Notes: generated by a model not told the origin, from the letters alone. A stretch of 64,000 nt of DNA from Phascolomyces articulosus (GCA_025677815.1 JAIXMP010000045.1:124001-188000); one strand, 5' to 3'. Positions 12,801 to 25,075 are shown, counted from the stretch's first letter. A program made the numbers and translations.

Positions 12801-15800
12801 ATCAAAAATCCAACCAATGCCAAGAGTTCCTTGACACTATTTTGTAAGGGTGTACCAGTAATCAAGAGTCGATTCATGGTATGGAAACCTTGAAGCGCTT
12901 CATACAATTGACTTTCGGAATTCTTGAGACGATGTGCTTCGTCGACACCCAAGTATTGCCATTTGATACCACCCAATTCAGCGCGGTCTTTGAGTACAAT
13001 TTCATAGGTTGTCACCAAGACATTAAACTTGAGTTTCTTGGTCCCACTCACGTAAAATTCTTGTTCTCGAATCACTTGGCGAGCCTTGCGATTCCCCACA
13101 TAACAAATAGCATTGAAATCAGGGGCCCATTGTTTGATTTCTGACATCCAATTATCTGAGGTTGATAAAGGCACCACGATCAAAAAGGGACCAAACATGG
13201 AATGTTTATGGAACAAAGTGCTCAAAAAACTAATCGTTTGGACCGTTTTACCAAGACCCATTTCATCTGCCAAGATACCATTCTTGTTATTACACCAAAG
13301 CCAATACATCCAACTAGCACCATGTAATTGATAATCACGTAATGTGCCACCCTTGATGAATGCTGGCTGTTCACGTAAGATGGAAAACGTAGGGCGTGAT
13401 TTCACATAAGAAATAGAGCGCGGTGGGATTTGTTGACTTTGTTCCCGATCGAGAAAGCTGTCAATTTCGGCTTGATGGTTGTCGGATATCAGATCGGATG
13501 TTTCCCAGGTACTGACATCATAATGCAGTCGTTTCCATTTTACAAGATATTCACAATCGGGAGGCGTACCCTTGATGCCAATGATACGATCGACCGTACA
13601 CCAATGTTGAATATCTTCACGGCGTCGTTCTGTATTGATATCTTGTTGTTCAATTTCTTCTTGGGTTGTCTCGGGATTCCGTCGGAATTCCATTTCATCA
13701 TACACGGCACTTCGGATGTAATTTTCTAGTTTTCGGAACCCCTTGAAGGACTTGAGGTATTCATACGTATCCCACGTATCATGCAAATGAGACCATGATT
13801 TCCATTTGATTAAAAATTCCATGTTTTGTTCTGGAATATCTTCTGGTTCATCCGCTAGAAAAGGATGGACAAAATAAATATATAAAATAGAGAAGATGTA
13901 AAGTGTATATGGAAAAATAGGTTCTGAATCAGATTAAAATAATATGGTGATTGGGAAGGAGGGGATAGATAGAACGTTGTTTTTTTTTCATACCAAATTC
14001 TTCACGACGTCGATGATCATGGATGCTTTCAATTACATCGCCCTCTTCTTCTTCAGGTTGTGGGGTATATGAATTGCTAGCTGCATAAGCATCATCTTCT
14101 TCTGATAAACCCCATAATTCAGCATTATCTTCATTATAGTTGGTAACAGCTCGCTTTCGTGTTGAATATCGTAAAGCGTCGCTCGAAGCTGCTCTCGATG
14201 CTAATTTGAAATATACATTCAAAATCAACTTTGCAAGTTCAAAACCTATCTCTATCTCACTCATTTTTTTTAATTACCTTTATTATTCTTTCGTTTTTTA
14301 CTACTTTTCCTTCGTGGACGTCCATACGTTTCACTATCCGAACTATCATCAGATTCTTCGCTTTCACTTTCTTCATCTTCATAATCTACCCATTGATCTA
14401 AATAATACCAAATAATTTTAATTCATTCATTATTTATAATGTCATCCATAAAAACGTTGATCAATAAAAGAAAAAGAAACATACTATTATTGCGTTGTTG
14501 CTGTTGAGATGGAGTTGTTGCATTTCTAGTACTTCTTCGTGGGGCACGTTTTTTGGTACCATTTTTTGGTGCACCATAATCATCGTCACTGCCATTTTCA
14601 GAAGTAATATCGTCACTAGCATCACTCATTTCAGAATCTTCGTTATATGTTGGTGTCTATATATAACGATTATTTAAGGTTTGCTTAGTCATCGTTGTGG
14701 TTGCATTTTGTTGTTACCGAGTTACATTTTTAAAAATAACTCGAATAGATGAGAGAGAGAAAAAAAACTTACAGCATAACGATTTCTACTAGCTCTTGAT
14801 GTGGTTGTTGTCGTTGTTGTTGTTGCTGCTACTGACCTTCTAGATGATCTACGTAAACCATATAATTCGGGATCCAAGTATCGGAAATCCGGTTCGTCGG
14901 TACCAATCCGCCTTCGACGTTCTTCCCCTTCACTGACTTCTTCAAATGTATCATAACCGCTGCGATTGTTGCTGTTATTATTGGTATGGGTAATACCAAC
15001 ATTGTCGTAATCATCCTCTTCATCATCATCGTTATTATCGTCTTCTGAAGAATCAAAATCGTCTTGTTCATCATCATATATATCATCATGCGTAGGTGCT
15101 GGTTGGTGTGGGTGTTGTTGAGGATTTAATCTAGGGCTTGGTGTCAGTTCCTCACTATTTGACAATGAAGAACTATCGTCATCCTCATCTTCATCGTCAT
15201 CATCATCGTCTTCGTCTACAAGTGGCAACGTATTATTAGGTACAGTTGGATCATCGTCCTCATCATCATCGTCCGAGAAAACCACTACACGTTTTCTACG
15301 TTTGCGTCCAGCGAGGGTAGCGTCATTTAAACTATCGTTATCCGAGGCGGTGGTTGCAACCGAGTCTCGTTTTGTTGGTATTGCGCTGGTATATTCGTCT
15401 TCGGAATCTATAGAATAATGTTCTAAGTTAGTTCAATAAAAATAAATGAGTGCTTCGTTTTTGTTTCTTTCAGAATGGATTGAATAATAAGAATAAAAAA
15501 AAGAGGGAAAAAATGAGCTACTGTGGTTGTTGTTGTCGCATAGAGTCGTTTTTTTGTGTGTGTTTGTGTTTGGAAATAATAATAAAGCGAGAAAAAAATA
15601 ATAACAACGTTTTTAGAGGGTATTTTCAAGATTTCATTTGAAAACCTTATAATAACGCGTTTCAATTAGAATCGATGGAATATAAAAGAAATAAAGTCCA
15701 AGGTGCTGTTATTATAAAGATTCGTTTTCATAATGCAAAATAGTTACAAGATGCAACAACAACAAACAAGAAAAGATAAAAAGTTCGAAAAAAAAAATAT

Positions 15801-16012
15801 AAAGTGGAAAAAAAAGAGAGAGAATGCGATGACAAACAAATTATATGAATTACAATGGAATCAATGAGGATGGCTGAAAGGAATTGTAGTAGAAAAGTAT
15901 ATATATGAAAAGGTTTAACTTGGTTTTTTTGGTATACAAAAAAACGATATATATATATATAATCCATAGAAATATATATATATATATACCTATAATATTA
16001 CTTACCATGCAT
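9893..16012 (-). CDS. CHD1: CHD1-type chromodomain helicase/ATP-dependent remodeller
   Basis: Nuclear nucleosome-spacing ATPase coupled to transcription elongation. Six exons: 16012-16006, 15407-14773, 14656-14485, 14397-14278, 14200-13994 and 13854-9893, giving 1700 aa. The N-terminus is acidic and Ser-rich with basic patches. Tandem chromodomains follow ([19 protein letters not shown], then [18 protein letters not shown]). The SNF2 ATPase has Walker A DEMGLGKT, a DEAH box (VDEAHRLKN), TGTPLQN and the helicase motif VI region [17 protein letters not shown]. Beyond it lie the SANT/SLIDE-like linker-DNA region (around [20 protein letters not shown]) and the C-terminal CHCT-like helical domain ([15 protein letters not shown]), then a Ser/His-rich tail. 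The first coding exon is only 7 nt (ATGCATG) ahead of a roughly 600-nt intron; that start is inferred from splice consensus and frame. Confidence 0.95.
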
Positions 16013-17461
16013 TGGGTGAGAACAGACGCAGTAAGCACACACTTTTTTTTAACAGCAAACAAGATTTTTTTTAAACATATTTTTTTTTCTTTTTCATTTC
16101 AATTGCCGGTTCTTATAAGTTCGATCAAGTTTCTTTTTTTCTGTTAAATAACAAACGAACGCCACTGGTTCCCAATAGAAAAATAGAATTTATTATTTAT
16201 TTATTTGAATTAAAAAAAATGATCGATATGATTGACAACAAGATATAGCCAGCTTAAACTATTTTAGCCGATATCAATGAATGAATGAACGGGTTTGATA
16301 TTTTTCTTTTTAATAGGATGATAAGATACTTTTTTCTGACCCCACTTATTGCTAAGTCACACGGTATAATATATCGATCGATGATTCCATCATATACAAA
16401 AAAAAAAAAACTCACATGTTCAAACTATTATTGTTATATGGTGCTAATAATAATAGTGAAATTTAACTTGTAACATGTCTTCTTTTTTATTTGATTGATA
16501 GTAATTATATGAGATTAAAAAAATCGATGTTTTACCTTGATAACTTTATCTCTTACACTATAAATTTATCTAACATGAAGATATCGTCAGGGGTGATGGG
16601 GTGAAATAAAACCCCCTCTTCACAGGTAGATCTCGAGTTGTGGGTAATAAAGAAGGGTGGCCAATATGTTGTTCTCTCCAGCTTATGAAAAAAAAAAGAC
16701 TAAAATATACTTACCAACCGAGATGAACAACCTTTTTGGTGATGAGCATCTTTATTGCCCCAATGTAAAAATATATATGGCATGGAGAGCGATGGACTTG
16801 AATCAAAGCTATAATCTCATTGTCTACATTTTAAACTAATCTTTTCTGTTTTGGCATTTTATTTAACACAAGTCAAAAATATACCTTTTTTTTTAATTGA
16901 AAAGAAAAAGCTTGGAAAGAGGAGAAGAAGAACGAAAAAAAAACAAAATCAGAGTTTTAAATTAGGTTTTTAGTCATCTAATCGGGGATAAAGAATTACC
17001 CGTTCCAGACACAAAATACAAACGTTTGAATTATCTTAGTATTTGCTGGAACTAACATCCTTTTTCACTACCCTACAATTGATTTAATTTCCTTGCTGCT
17101 GCTCTGCCTTATCTAGTTTACAAGGGTAATCTCATTATACCTTATTTCTTTGGAGGGGAAAATGTCCTCCCGAGATATATACTCGATGATCAGAGAGGAT
17201 AGTAACATCTCCAGTATATATAATATTTACGCGACGAGATTGCTTATTTAATGGTATTCATGAGCAAATAAATACAACAATACTCTTCCGTAGCAGGGAA
17301 AAAAATATGAACATGAGATATCAATTGGATAAAGTCACTACAATACATATGTTTAGTGACAGATACACCTTTAAAAAGTAAAGTAGATCAGAAAATATAT
17401 TTTTAATACCCTTATCTTAATAAAACCCGTCACTATAAAAGCAGAGGAAGAAGAAACAACG
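16013..17461. other. Intergenic upstream of CHD1
   Basis: AT-rich DNA with homopolymer runs and no recognisable gene. It should contain the CHD1 promoter and 5' UTR. A GGGG/CCCC-type short fold occurs near 16594-16618. Confidence 0.5.
17434..17441 (+). promoter_or_regulatory. Candidate TATA box (TATAAAAG)
   Basis: A perfect TATAAAAG lies 21 nt before the ATG of a 51-codon ORF. The gap is purine-rich. The spacing implies a very short leader if it is used. Confidence 0.35.
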
Positions 17462-17617
17462 ATGAGATGGATGCGTAGGATAAACTCATTCCTTCGTCGT
17501 TCTTTTTTTTTTCCAGATCAACAACAAAAGGACAATATATCTCGTGTCGGATATAAGAAGAGTAATTTGAAGGGATGGAATAGGTCGTCCCTTCTTTCAA
17601 AATGCACTTCTTTGTAA
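17462..17617 (+). CDS. Candidate small basic protein, 51 aa, unrecognised
   Basis: The ORF reads MRWMRRINSFLRRS, then a Phe-run and a Lys/Arg-rich tail ending LLSKCTSL. It is strongly basic with an amphipathic start, which could suit a membrane- or mitochondrion-directed peptide; this is only inference. A TATA box lies just upstream. A second open stretch (HFFVNSAVIKNNSFLLSLNC) continues in another frame past its stop, so it could also be the frameshifted start of a longer dead gene. No family is recognised. Confidence 0.3.
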   Translation: MRWMRRINSFLRRSFFFPDQQQKDNISRVGYKKSNLKGWNRSSLLSKCTSL

Positions 17618-18123
17618 ATTCTGCCGTTATAAAAAATAATAGCTTTTTGCTTTCGTTGAATTGTTAGTCTGGGAATAATCAAATTATTTATTGAAGTAAA
17701 TTCTCCAAAAATGATCCGCTTTTGCACCTGGGATTATACAATTCTTTTATATGATCTTTAGATGACGCAAAAACATTCATAAAATATAAATAATATAAAT
17801 TGTTGTGATGATATATATATGCATATATCTTACAAAGAAGTTCACTTTATACATAGTCCTTTTCAACAAATCACGAAGTTATACGTAGAAGTTTGGATGA
17901 CATGAATACTTTTTAATTAAAGGGTAGAATAGGGCTTGGACGTAATACATATAACATGTAGTCGCCAGTAACCGTTTGATTTTTGTTAATGATAATGGTA
18001 GAATACATAGTAATTTTATCTTTACCACAAGTTAAATAACTAGTATAGGTAAATAAAATTACATGAATCAAATAATAAATAAATAAAAAGTGGAGAAATG
18101 ATGAATAGCTATACCACACTTTG
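17618..18123. other. Intergenic, GWT1 3' flank
   Basis: AT-rich, with no gene seen. It separates the small-ORF candidate from the minus-strand stop codon of GWT1. Confidence 0.45.
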
Positions 18124-20136
18124 TTACAACTTTATTCTAATACCAAATTGACGCCATAAAACCCATGGTATTAACGATACTACCATCATATACCCAAAAC
18201 ATACTGATAAACTTGTGATAGTAGATGCATAAAGTGTTCTCATGCTAAGATTCACTAATCCAGTGAGAATATTGGCCTATAATAATGTCCCTACTGTTAG
18301 CATTTGTTATATTCTAGTTTTTGACTTTATCCTCCTTTCTTCAACTTTTTTTTTTGCATTTGAATATTTTACCCAGAGAAACGTTAATAATCCATTTATA
18401 TTCACTGCATCCAATAATTCTGGACCACGACCAGCGCAAGGAATGAAACATTCAATCCATACTAAAGATGCCAATAGAGTCAAACTGAATGCGACTACCC
18501 AAATCACATAAGGTAAATTTGCCTATATCCAAAAAAAAGGTTTTTAGAACATATATATAACACTAGTATAAATTATCCATCGCATAAAGTAAACAAATCA
18601 ATTTTTTTACCATGCGACGAGACACTTCAAAAAATTCGCTATTTTCACCCAGTAAACGCCAACCTGCAAGTACGGACCATAAAAAGATGGTACGTAATGT
18701 CAATTGTGCTGCTTCTTGTTTTATTTTAGGTGCTTTAGTCAAGCCAAGTAATTTCGATTCCAAAGTATCATCAAGGGATTTTCTGAATACTACTGTGCCC
18801 GAATCAAGCCCAAGAAGGAAGACAGCGAGATATCCTATATATAGATAGCTGGATTGAGTCTCACATTGATACCAAATATAATGATAGGGTAAAACTTGGA
18901 TCAAAATATAATTACCAACAAAACTACAAATTCCTTCTTTGTTTGCACTAATAAGATCAACACGAGGTGCGTCGAGAATCCAGTGTTGTAAACCTTGATA
19001 TAATGCTAATTGATAGCCTAATATCCATGTATGATATTAATTATTCAGATCCTCTCATCCATACCTATTCCACTCCATACTATTTTATTTTTCTTTCTTC
19101 TTACCCATCGCTGTAGCTAATCCAAGAATTGAGAATGGAATCCATTGATATAAGAAACTAGCCAATGTTACAAATGGAGGTAAAAATCCCAACGTAACAA
19201 AGAAATTCCAATGTAATCCATATTCGGAGCTATGTTGCTAAGAATAATATTTTCATTTAGATTTGATTAAACTAAGGGATGGTGTATAAAGAGAAATCCA
19301 TTTTACCTGATAATCAACACCTTTGGTAAGAACCAATCTCAAGAATCCCAATGTCAAAATAGGTAAAGCAGAACGAATAGCATTGCTTAATGCTCGAATC
19401 TTGGTTTCGCCTGGTTTTTGATATAAATAGGCCCGTGAAGAAACGATACCTGAAGAAAAGACAACGGCACCTACACCCACATCCATCTATCCAACAATTC
19501 TATACTTAGAATCTTACCCAATATTTTATTATCACCCCGCCGTTCAACATTCCATGATGTACTTACCAAAGATGTGCCAAACGTTTCTACTTTGGCAAAT
19601 CGACGAGGAAAAATAGGGAAATCTACTGCAAGAATAGCAATACATGTCACCATCATGATACCAGCACGATAGACGGTAAGGTAGGGTTTATAACCAGTTT
19701 GACTTGTTGCATCTTTGCTGTCTTTTGAAGAGGGAGACGTGGATAATGAAACGAGTATCGCAAGAGAAAATATGCCAACGGACACTAATAAAGCATGATC
19801 AGCAAGAACGGTTTGGTTCGCCATGACAGGGACAATATAGATGATGAGCTGAATCCAGAATCCATTGACAGGAATAAAATCTCGCTTGTTTAAAACACTC
19901 CATAATAAATGAGAAGTCTAAATTCATTGTATAAAAGATGTCATTATTTTTTTCATTCATCTCGAAACCATCCTTTCCTACCCCACCTTCTCCGTACTAT
20001 GTTTATGCATTCTTGCCCTGATATGACAACTTACAATAAGAGAAGAGCATACAGCTAAGATTTCTTGAATGGAGCCACCAGTACAATTAGAAACCCATTC
20101 TTCTTGAGCGCGTTTGTAATCTTCATCGCGTATCAT
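18124..20136 (-). CDS. GWT1: GPI inositol acyltransferase GWT1/PIG-W
   Basis: Multi-pass endoplasmic reticulum enzyme that transfers a fatty acyl chain from acyl-CoA to the inositol of GlcN-PI during GPI-anchor synthesis. Eight exons: 20136-20035, 19917-19567, 19486-19307, 19237-19105, 19017-18916, 18834-18611, 18522-18373 and 18276-18124, giving 464 aa, near the family's usual 450-500. Conserved stretches include VSNCTGGS near the N-terminus, [71 protein letters not shown] and [18 protein letters not shown]. About a dozen hydrophobic segments are visible. In pathogenic fungi this family is a known drug target. The start is the ATG just before [16 protein letters not shown]. Confidence 0.95.
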
Positions 20137-20494
20137 TCTATAATATTTGCATATATATTTTTTTTTTAAAAGGTGTTACATGCCGACCTTAATTTTTTCC
20201 TACTTTAGTACTCCCAATCACTCTTGCAAAGCAATAATATCCCGCCTTTTCACGTTCCTAATTACAAATTGTTTCTTTTATTTATTTCTTCTTTATCAAA
20301 TTGTATGTTTTATGTTGTTGTCGATGTTTTTTCTGAGAGGAAAAAAAAAGAGGGCTGAAGAGGATAGGACATATAAGTATAGTATAAAAGGGGAGAGGCC
20401 GTCTTCCATTATGGTTTTTTGATAACTTTTTTTTTTACATTTCAAAGGAGAGAAAGAAAAAGAGTATAGAGAGTAGAGTCGTTTGCTATATAGC
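20137..20494. other. Intergenic between GWT1 and SAP18
   Basis: Short AT-rich spacer between the GWT1 start and the SAP18 stop, both minus strand, so it holds the GWT1 promoter. No gene is seen. Confidence 0.5.
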
Positions 20495-21304
20495 TTAATA
20501 ACGATCACCACCATGTCGCCCACCACCAAATGATCGATCATCTCGTCGGAATCGTCCACCGCCACCTCCTCCACCGCCGCCAAATCGACCTCCTCCTCCT
20601 TGACGTCGATCACGTCCCCAATCACTATTACGTCGTTGATTATTGTTACGTGCTGGTGGTGGTCCAATAAAGATAGCAACATCCAGATAATCACCAATAT
20701 AAAAATTACAATCCTCCAACGTTTTTGATTGATCCTGTGTAGGTTTAATATTCATGACACGTCCAAGGTCTCGAGAACGATAAGCAGCGCGTTGGCTATC
20801 AAGATAAATTAATCGAAAAGCAATACGTGCATCAGGGTGTTGAGCTTCTGGAATAACCTCTTGAATAAGCTGTGCTAATTCTTCCAAGGTTGCATTTTTC
20901 CTGGTTAAATAAAAAAGAAGATATGAGTGTTATTCTATTGTTTCTTTGGGTTCACAAATAATAATAATAATAAAAAGATTCATAGATTGGATTCCATACC
21001 AGGTATATAATTGAAGTTCGTCTGATGTTGGTACACTATTTACTTGAAAATCATTAAGACTAATAATAGAAAAGAAAAACGTTAAGACATTGAATCGAAT
21101 CTCTATTCCATTTTGTTCTCAAAAAAAGTAAGGTTGACATGGTTGACTTACGCATGATGGCCATTGTTCCTTGTAAAGATTCGAAGTAAAAAAGGACATT
21201 CCTATATAAAAAAAACATAAACTATAAGTATCTTGGTTATTGATTTATATAATAAAAAGAATACAAATCATACGCACTTTTTCACGATCGATCGTTGTGG
21301 ACAT
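20495..21304 (-). CDS. SAP18: SAP18-family protein (Sin3-HDAC/ASAP complex)
   Basis: Small ubiquitin-fold protein known from Sin3 histone deacetylase complexes and from the RNA-binding ASAP/PSAP complex. Four exons: 21304-21278, 21201-21152, 21059-21000 and 20900-20495, giving 180 aa. The core is family-typical: DREKECPFLLRIFTRNNGHH, ELQLYTWKNATLEELAQLI, RIAFRLIYLDSQRAAYRSRDLGRV and LEDCNFYIGDYLDVAIF. The last 45 residues are an Arg/Gly-rich tail with runs of up to nine Gly, suggesting RNA contact (inferred). The start is an ATG giving MSTTIDREK, with a 27-nt first exon. The Sds3-like gene, another Sin3-complex partner, lies 11 kb away on the same strand. Confidence 0.93.
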
Positions 21305-21518
21305 TATAGATTAAAAAAAAAAGTTGACGACGCGCAAAAGTCAAAACGTAGAATTAGTAAATTTGAGCCGTAGAAAAAAAAACTGGGAATGAAAATGATT
21401 CTTTTCACCAACGTTACAAAAACAACAATTATGCAAATTGGAACGTGTTATAAATATCAACAACACAACAGCATGAACTGCTATTATTAAAACAAATGGT
21501 ATATTTATTCAACTATTT

Positions 21519-22526
21519 TTAATATATAAAAAAAGGTAGATCACCTATTTCAGACATTGACTCTACAAATCGAACGTTCACATTAGGCGAAAAAGCATTA
21601 TAAGCTTCATCATCTGTGATACCATCCACAAAGAAAAAAACGACCTCGCGTAGGGATTTACTTTTACAAAGATGTTTTAAATGATTTTTCTTGAATCGCC
21701 AAAAGCCAATGTTCAGATGGTTGAGTTTTGGTAATCTTGCAATCCCTTTGGTAAAACCTGTGACACCAGAGAGTCCAGGTGGATCAGGACCAAACATATG
21801 AGAGTAATGAATAAGAAGTTCTGTTAAACTTTTTATTTTTGCCACTTCTTCCACAACGGGATCACTCACGTTACATTTGATCAAATGTAATTTCTTGAGA
21901 GATGATTTGGCGCGGTTCTGAGCAAACGCCCCAAAACAGCAGAATATATCATCTTGTGTACATCTGACATCTCTCATAATAAGCGTTGTTAAGTGGGGGA
22001 TTTCATTCAAGTACTGTAACGTTCCTTCGAGTACACGTAAACAAGCGAGTGAAAGAGTCGTCAAATTGGGTATCAGTTGTAATTGTTCTTTCATGAGAGG
22101 ACCTGCTGAGGGAGGTGGATAACTAATATGTAGATACGTCAAGTTATTGTATGGAAATACAGTGAATACATCTTCTACCTCATTATTTCTTGATGAATAA
22201 CTATCCGTATCCTTATAGCCAAGATCTAATATACGAAGCGTTGAATGGTGTTTTTGTAATAACGGAATGACAGCACTCGCTCTGGCTCGATATAGCTCAC
22301 CTTTGAGCACTTTCATTCCAGGTGAAGGATCATGGTAAAAATGTTCGTTTTCTGCATTCCATTCATCTGTTCCTCTTTGAACGAATACCTTGATGTTGGG
22401 ACAATATGTATCAATGATCTCGTAAATTATATCATCAGTATTTTCAATATCAAGCCATTCAAGTTGTGGTGAATGTTGGAATAGTTTTAAGAGTAGCCAA
22501 GTTTTGTAAAAGGGGCTTGCACCCAT
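21519..22526 (-). CDS. LRR protein of the F-box type, apparently 5'-truncated
   Basis: A single-exon frame of 335 aa from the first ATG (MGASPFYKTW); the frame stays open about 15 codons further upstream without an ATG. Leucine-rich segments recur every 25-30 residues (SPQLEWLDIENTD, CPNIKVF, LRILDLGYKD, NLTYLHISY, IPNLTTLSLACLRVL, IPHLTTLIMRDV, LKKLHLIKCNV, LNHLNIGFWRF, LREVVFFFVDGI). This resembles the C-terminal half of zygomycete F-box proteins, substrate adaptors of SCF ubiquitin ligases. No F-box is present upstream. A short ATG frame (MPPKRSSTRHQ) ends in the +1 frame right at the join. So the gene is either truncated, frameshifted, or an F-box-less LRR protein. It is AT-rich like its neighbours. 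Confidence 0.6.
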   Translation of the reverse strand: MGASPFYKTWLLLKLFQHSPQLEWLDIENTDDIIYEIIDTYCPNIKVFVQRGTDEWNAENEHFYHDPSPGMKVLKGELYRARASAVIPLLQKHHSTLRILDLGYKDTDSYSSRNNEVEDVFTVFPYNNLTYLHISYPPPSAGPLMKEQLQLIPNLTTLSLACLRVLEGTLQYLNEIPHLTTLIMRDVRCTQDDIFCCFGAFAQNRAKSSLKKLHLIKCNVSDPVVEEVAKIKSLTELLIHYSHMFGPDPPGLSGVTGFTKGIARLPKLNHLNIGFWRFKKNHLKHLCKSKSLREVVFFFVDGITDDEAYNAFSPNVNVRFVESMSEIGDLPFFIY

Positions 22527-24370
22527 TTTAAATCTGGTCAACTTGGTGTCTTGTAGACGAGCGTTTCGGTGGCATTTTTGACAAGTTCAGAACGAAAAGG
22601 AATAAGTATTTACGTGAGCGTGTTTTTCTTGGATCATGCGCACACGTTATTTTTTTTATTGAACTCAGCACAATAGTCATGGAGAAAATAAAACCACCTC
22701 CTTGGGTATGTGCTACAATTGAAACTCTGATCATCCAGATTCACCTTCTACGATGACAAAGCGATAAATAAAATAATGTAGAAACGATATTAGTTTATTA
22801 CTAGAAAATAAGAAGATATGGAATCATCATATATAAAAAGTAATAAATCATTGAAAGATCTAGTAAAATTTTGATGGATGGATCGAAACAAAGGCAGTTG
22901 GTTTATGTTAATCGAAGTATGGTTGCTGATAATGTAGAAGATGGCTACAAAAACTATAGAACAATCCTGTTTTCATTTTTTTCCAAGCTCTAGCGATAAA
23001 TTTGGGTGTGCAATTCAGGCATCATTATTAAGAGGTTTGCAGCTAAGAATCAGAATTAATTATAAGATGTACCGTGTGGTACTATAAGATTGGGATGGGT
23101 ATATATACTAGCAGACAGGAAATATGATTATTATAGACGAGGAAATGCTTCTGTAGTTCATTGGAATATATATTAATCCACCTTTTTTTTTTCAAAAAAC
23201 AAGTTACTCTACTATTATTTATATATTTACTTTATTGGATTGGTTATTAGATATAATTATTAGATAAAATAAAAGCTTGTAAGAAGAATAATTCACACTT
23301 ATTAGATATTAATACTTGTAAATTATTATTATATTTACTTATACATTACTTCCTTAAATATTTCATTACTATTGGGATGGAGAGTTGAGAGAGTGAAAAA
23401 AAAAAACCAAAATGCCTGGTTTATATGGTATATAATATTTATCATATTTATCATATTTGCCAAATGCTTCTTTTATTGCTGACAACACTACATTGTTGAA
23501 GCACTACATAAATTTCATTTACATTATTGTTTAAGGTTCCATCCATCTATCCAACTATTTATTTTATCTAGCATGCTATTCTAATAAAATTGCTCAGTGG
23601 TACTGTACTTAGAGCATATAATATATAATGGAGGAAGCCGATCATGTTTTTGGTAATCCTTAATGTCAAGAGCGCCAATTAGTAATTCGTTATTTGGTAA
23701 ACACTATTGTTATGATGGTGGTTGAGCCTTTCATCTTTGAATTTCTTTTCATAAATTTTTGTCTTTAAAATACTGGCAACGAGAAGCGGCTCCCTATTCG
23801 AAAGAGTGATGGCCTCTTGTATAATGACCAAAAAATCTCTTTAGGTAAGCCTAAGTATGGTAAACCCTGACTTTTTGCAATTTGATATTTCCACAAAAAA
23901 AAAAGGTGCGGAAGGCGAGGTATTGCAAAAGATGGGTGTATACATTTGGCTCTGCGTACCCTATTAAGAATTAACTCGTATCAATATCGATATATCTTTG
24001 TAATCCCACATGATATATTTCTTTCTATACCATAATTTACTAGTAGATTTAACCCAGATAAGTTGACTTGGAGCTAATATCTGTGTCAATTTGCAATTCC
24101 ATCAAGTGTTACATGACTTTTCCTCAAAAAAAGTTGCAAAAAGCGGGGGCCAACTGTATTCAAAAGTTGATTCTATCATAAGGGGATAGAATATGTAACA
24201 AGTGCTACTTGTTGCCTCAAGTCATCTGTTATAAAATACTCAATGGCAGACCGAATCAAATAATAAATGAATAGTATCCAAGAGAATATTATGAGGATCC
24301 ATTTCCCAAACTCTAAACTAACATCAACGTCATCATTCGTGGGATATATTATGCCTGGTTCTGAAGTGAC
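22527..24370. other. Gene desert, first part
   Basis: No gene is supported. It is AT-rich DNA with A/T runs and short scattered frames and no recognised repeat. Confidence 0.45.
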
Positions 24371-24377
24371 GAATGTT

Positions 24378-25075
24378 TAATGTGCTTTCCTCATTATATA
24401 CTTGGGAATAGTCGGGAGAACTCACAAGCACAACGGAGAATACAAGAATAACAACCCAATGTCAACAGCAACAAGAATGAACCAAATGTGGTCGACACCT
24501 GTATATGCATATTGAAAAAGATACTGATCCTTTCACCAAAATGATATTTGGCCTTGCACACCGAGAAAGTATTGAGAAAATGGTAGAAGAAGAAGAGGAA
24601 TCAGGACGAGATGATGAAGTACAAGATTACGAGGACAATGATCACTATGGTTCATTCTTATGATAAACGCATAAATAGATTAGATTGGATGACGAATTCT
24701 TTCCTATCACCCGACGTTTCCATTTTAATGGAATTATAAGACAATTCTGTTGGATGCTCGAAATTGATTATATTTAGTACACTCAACATTGAATTCTGCT
24801 ATCCGATCGAGTCAAACAAAATGAAATAGGGCAAATGGATCAAATCTACTATGACAATGCACAATTCACATCAGTTATGATGCCAGAAATGCTTCTTGTC
24901 AAAAAAGAATATCTCAAAAACAAAATTTAGGTGATATTTCACCAATGCAAATAAGGACACAAAAATGTATTAAACAAATTGCTACATCTAAATGTTCTCA
25001 ACGCATGTGGACGCCTGAACAAGCAGTATTTCCCCCTCCTCATGTGTATATCTTTATTGAAACTATTTTATTTAT
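24378..25075 (+). pseudogene. Unrecognised coding relic in gene desert
   Basis: Consecutive open pieces with coding-like composition occur on the plus strand, each too short for a gene. At about 24507-24663 a piece reads HIEKDTDPFTKMIFGLAHRE followed by an acidic Glu/Asp tract. At about 24688-24780 another reads DDEFFPITRRFHFNGIIRQF. Around 24830-24930 a third reads GQMDQIYYDNAQFTSVMMPE. After a stop and frame change, 24930-25065 reads GDISPMQIRTQKCIKQIATS and continues to PPPHVYIF. GC content and codon use rise relative to the flanks. No domain is recognised. A decayed gene or transposon ORF is inferred; a highly spliced live gene is possible. Confidence 0.35.

Noticed and set aside
16594..16618. 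GGGG...CCCC possible hairpin
   Set aside because: Only four G-C pairs around a long loop; likely by chance.
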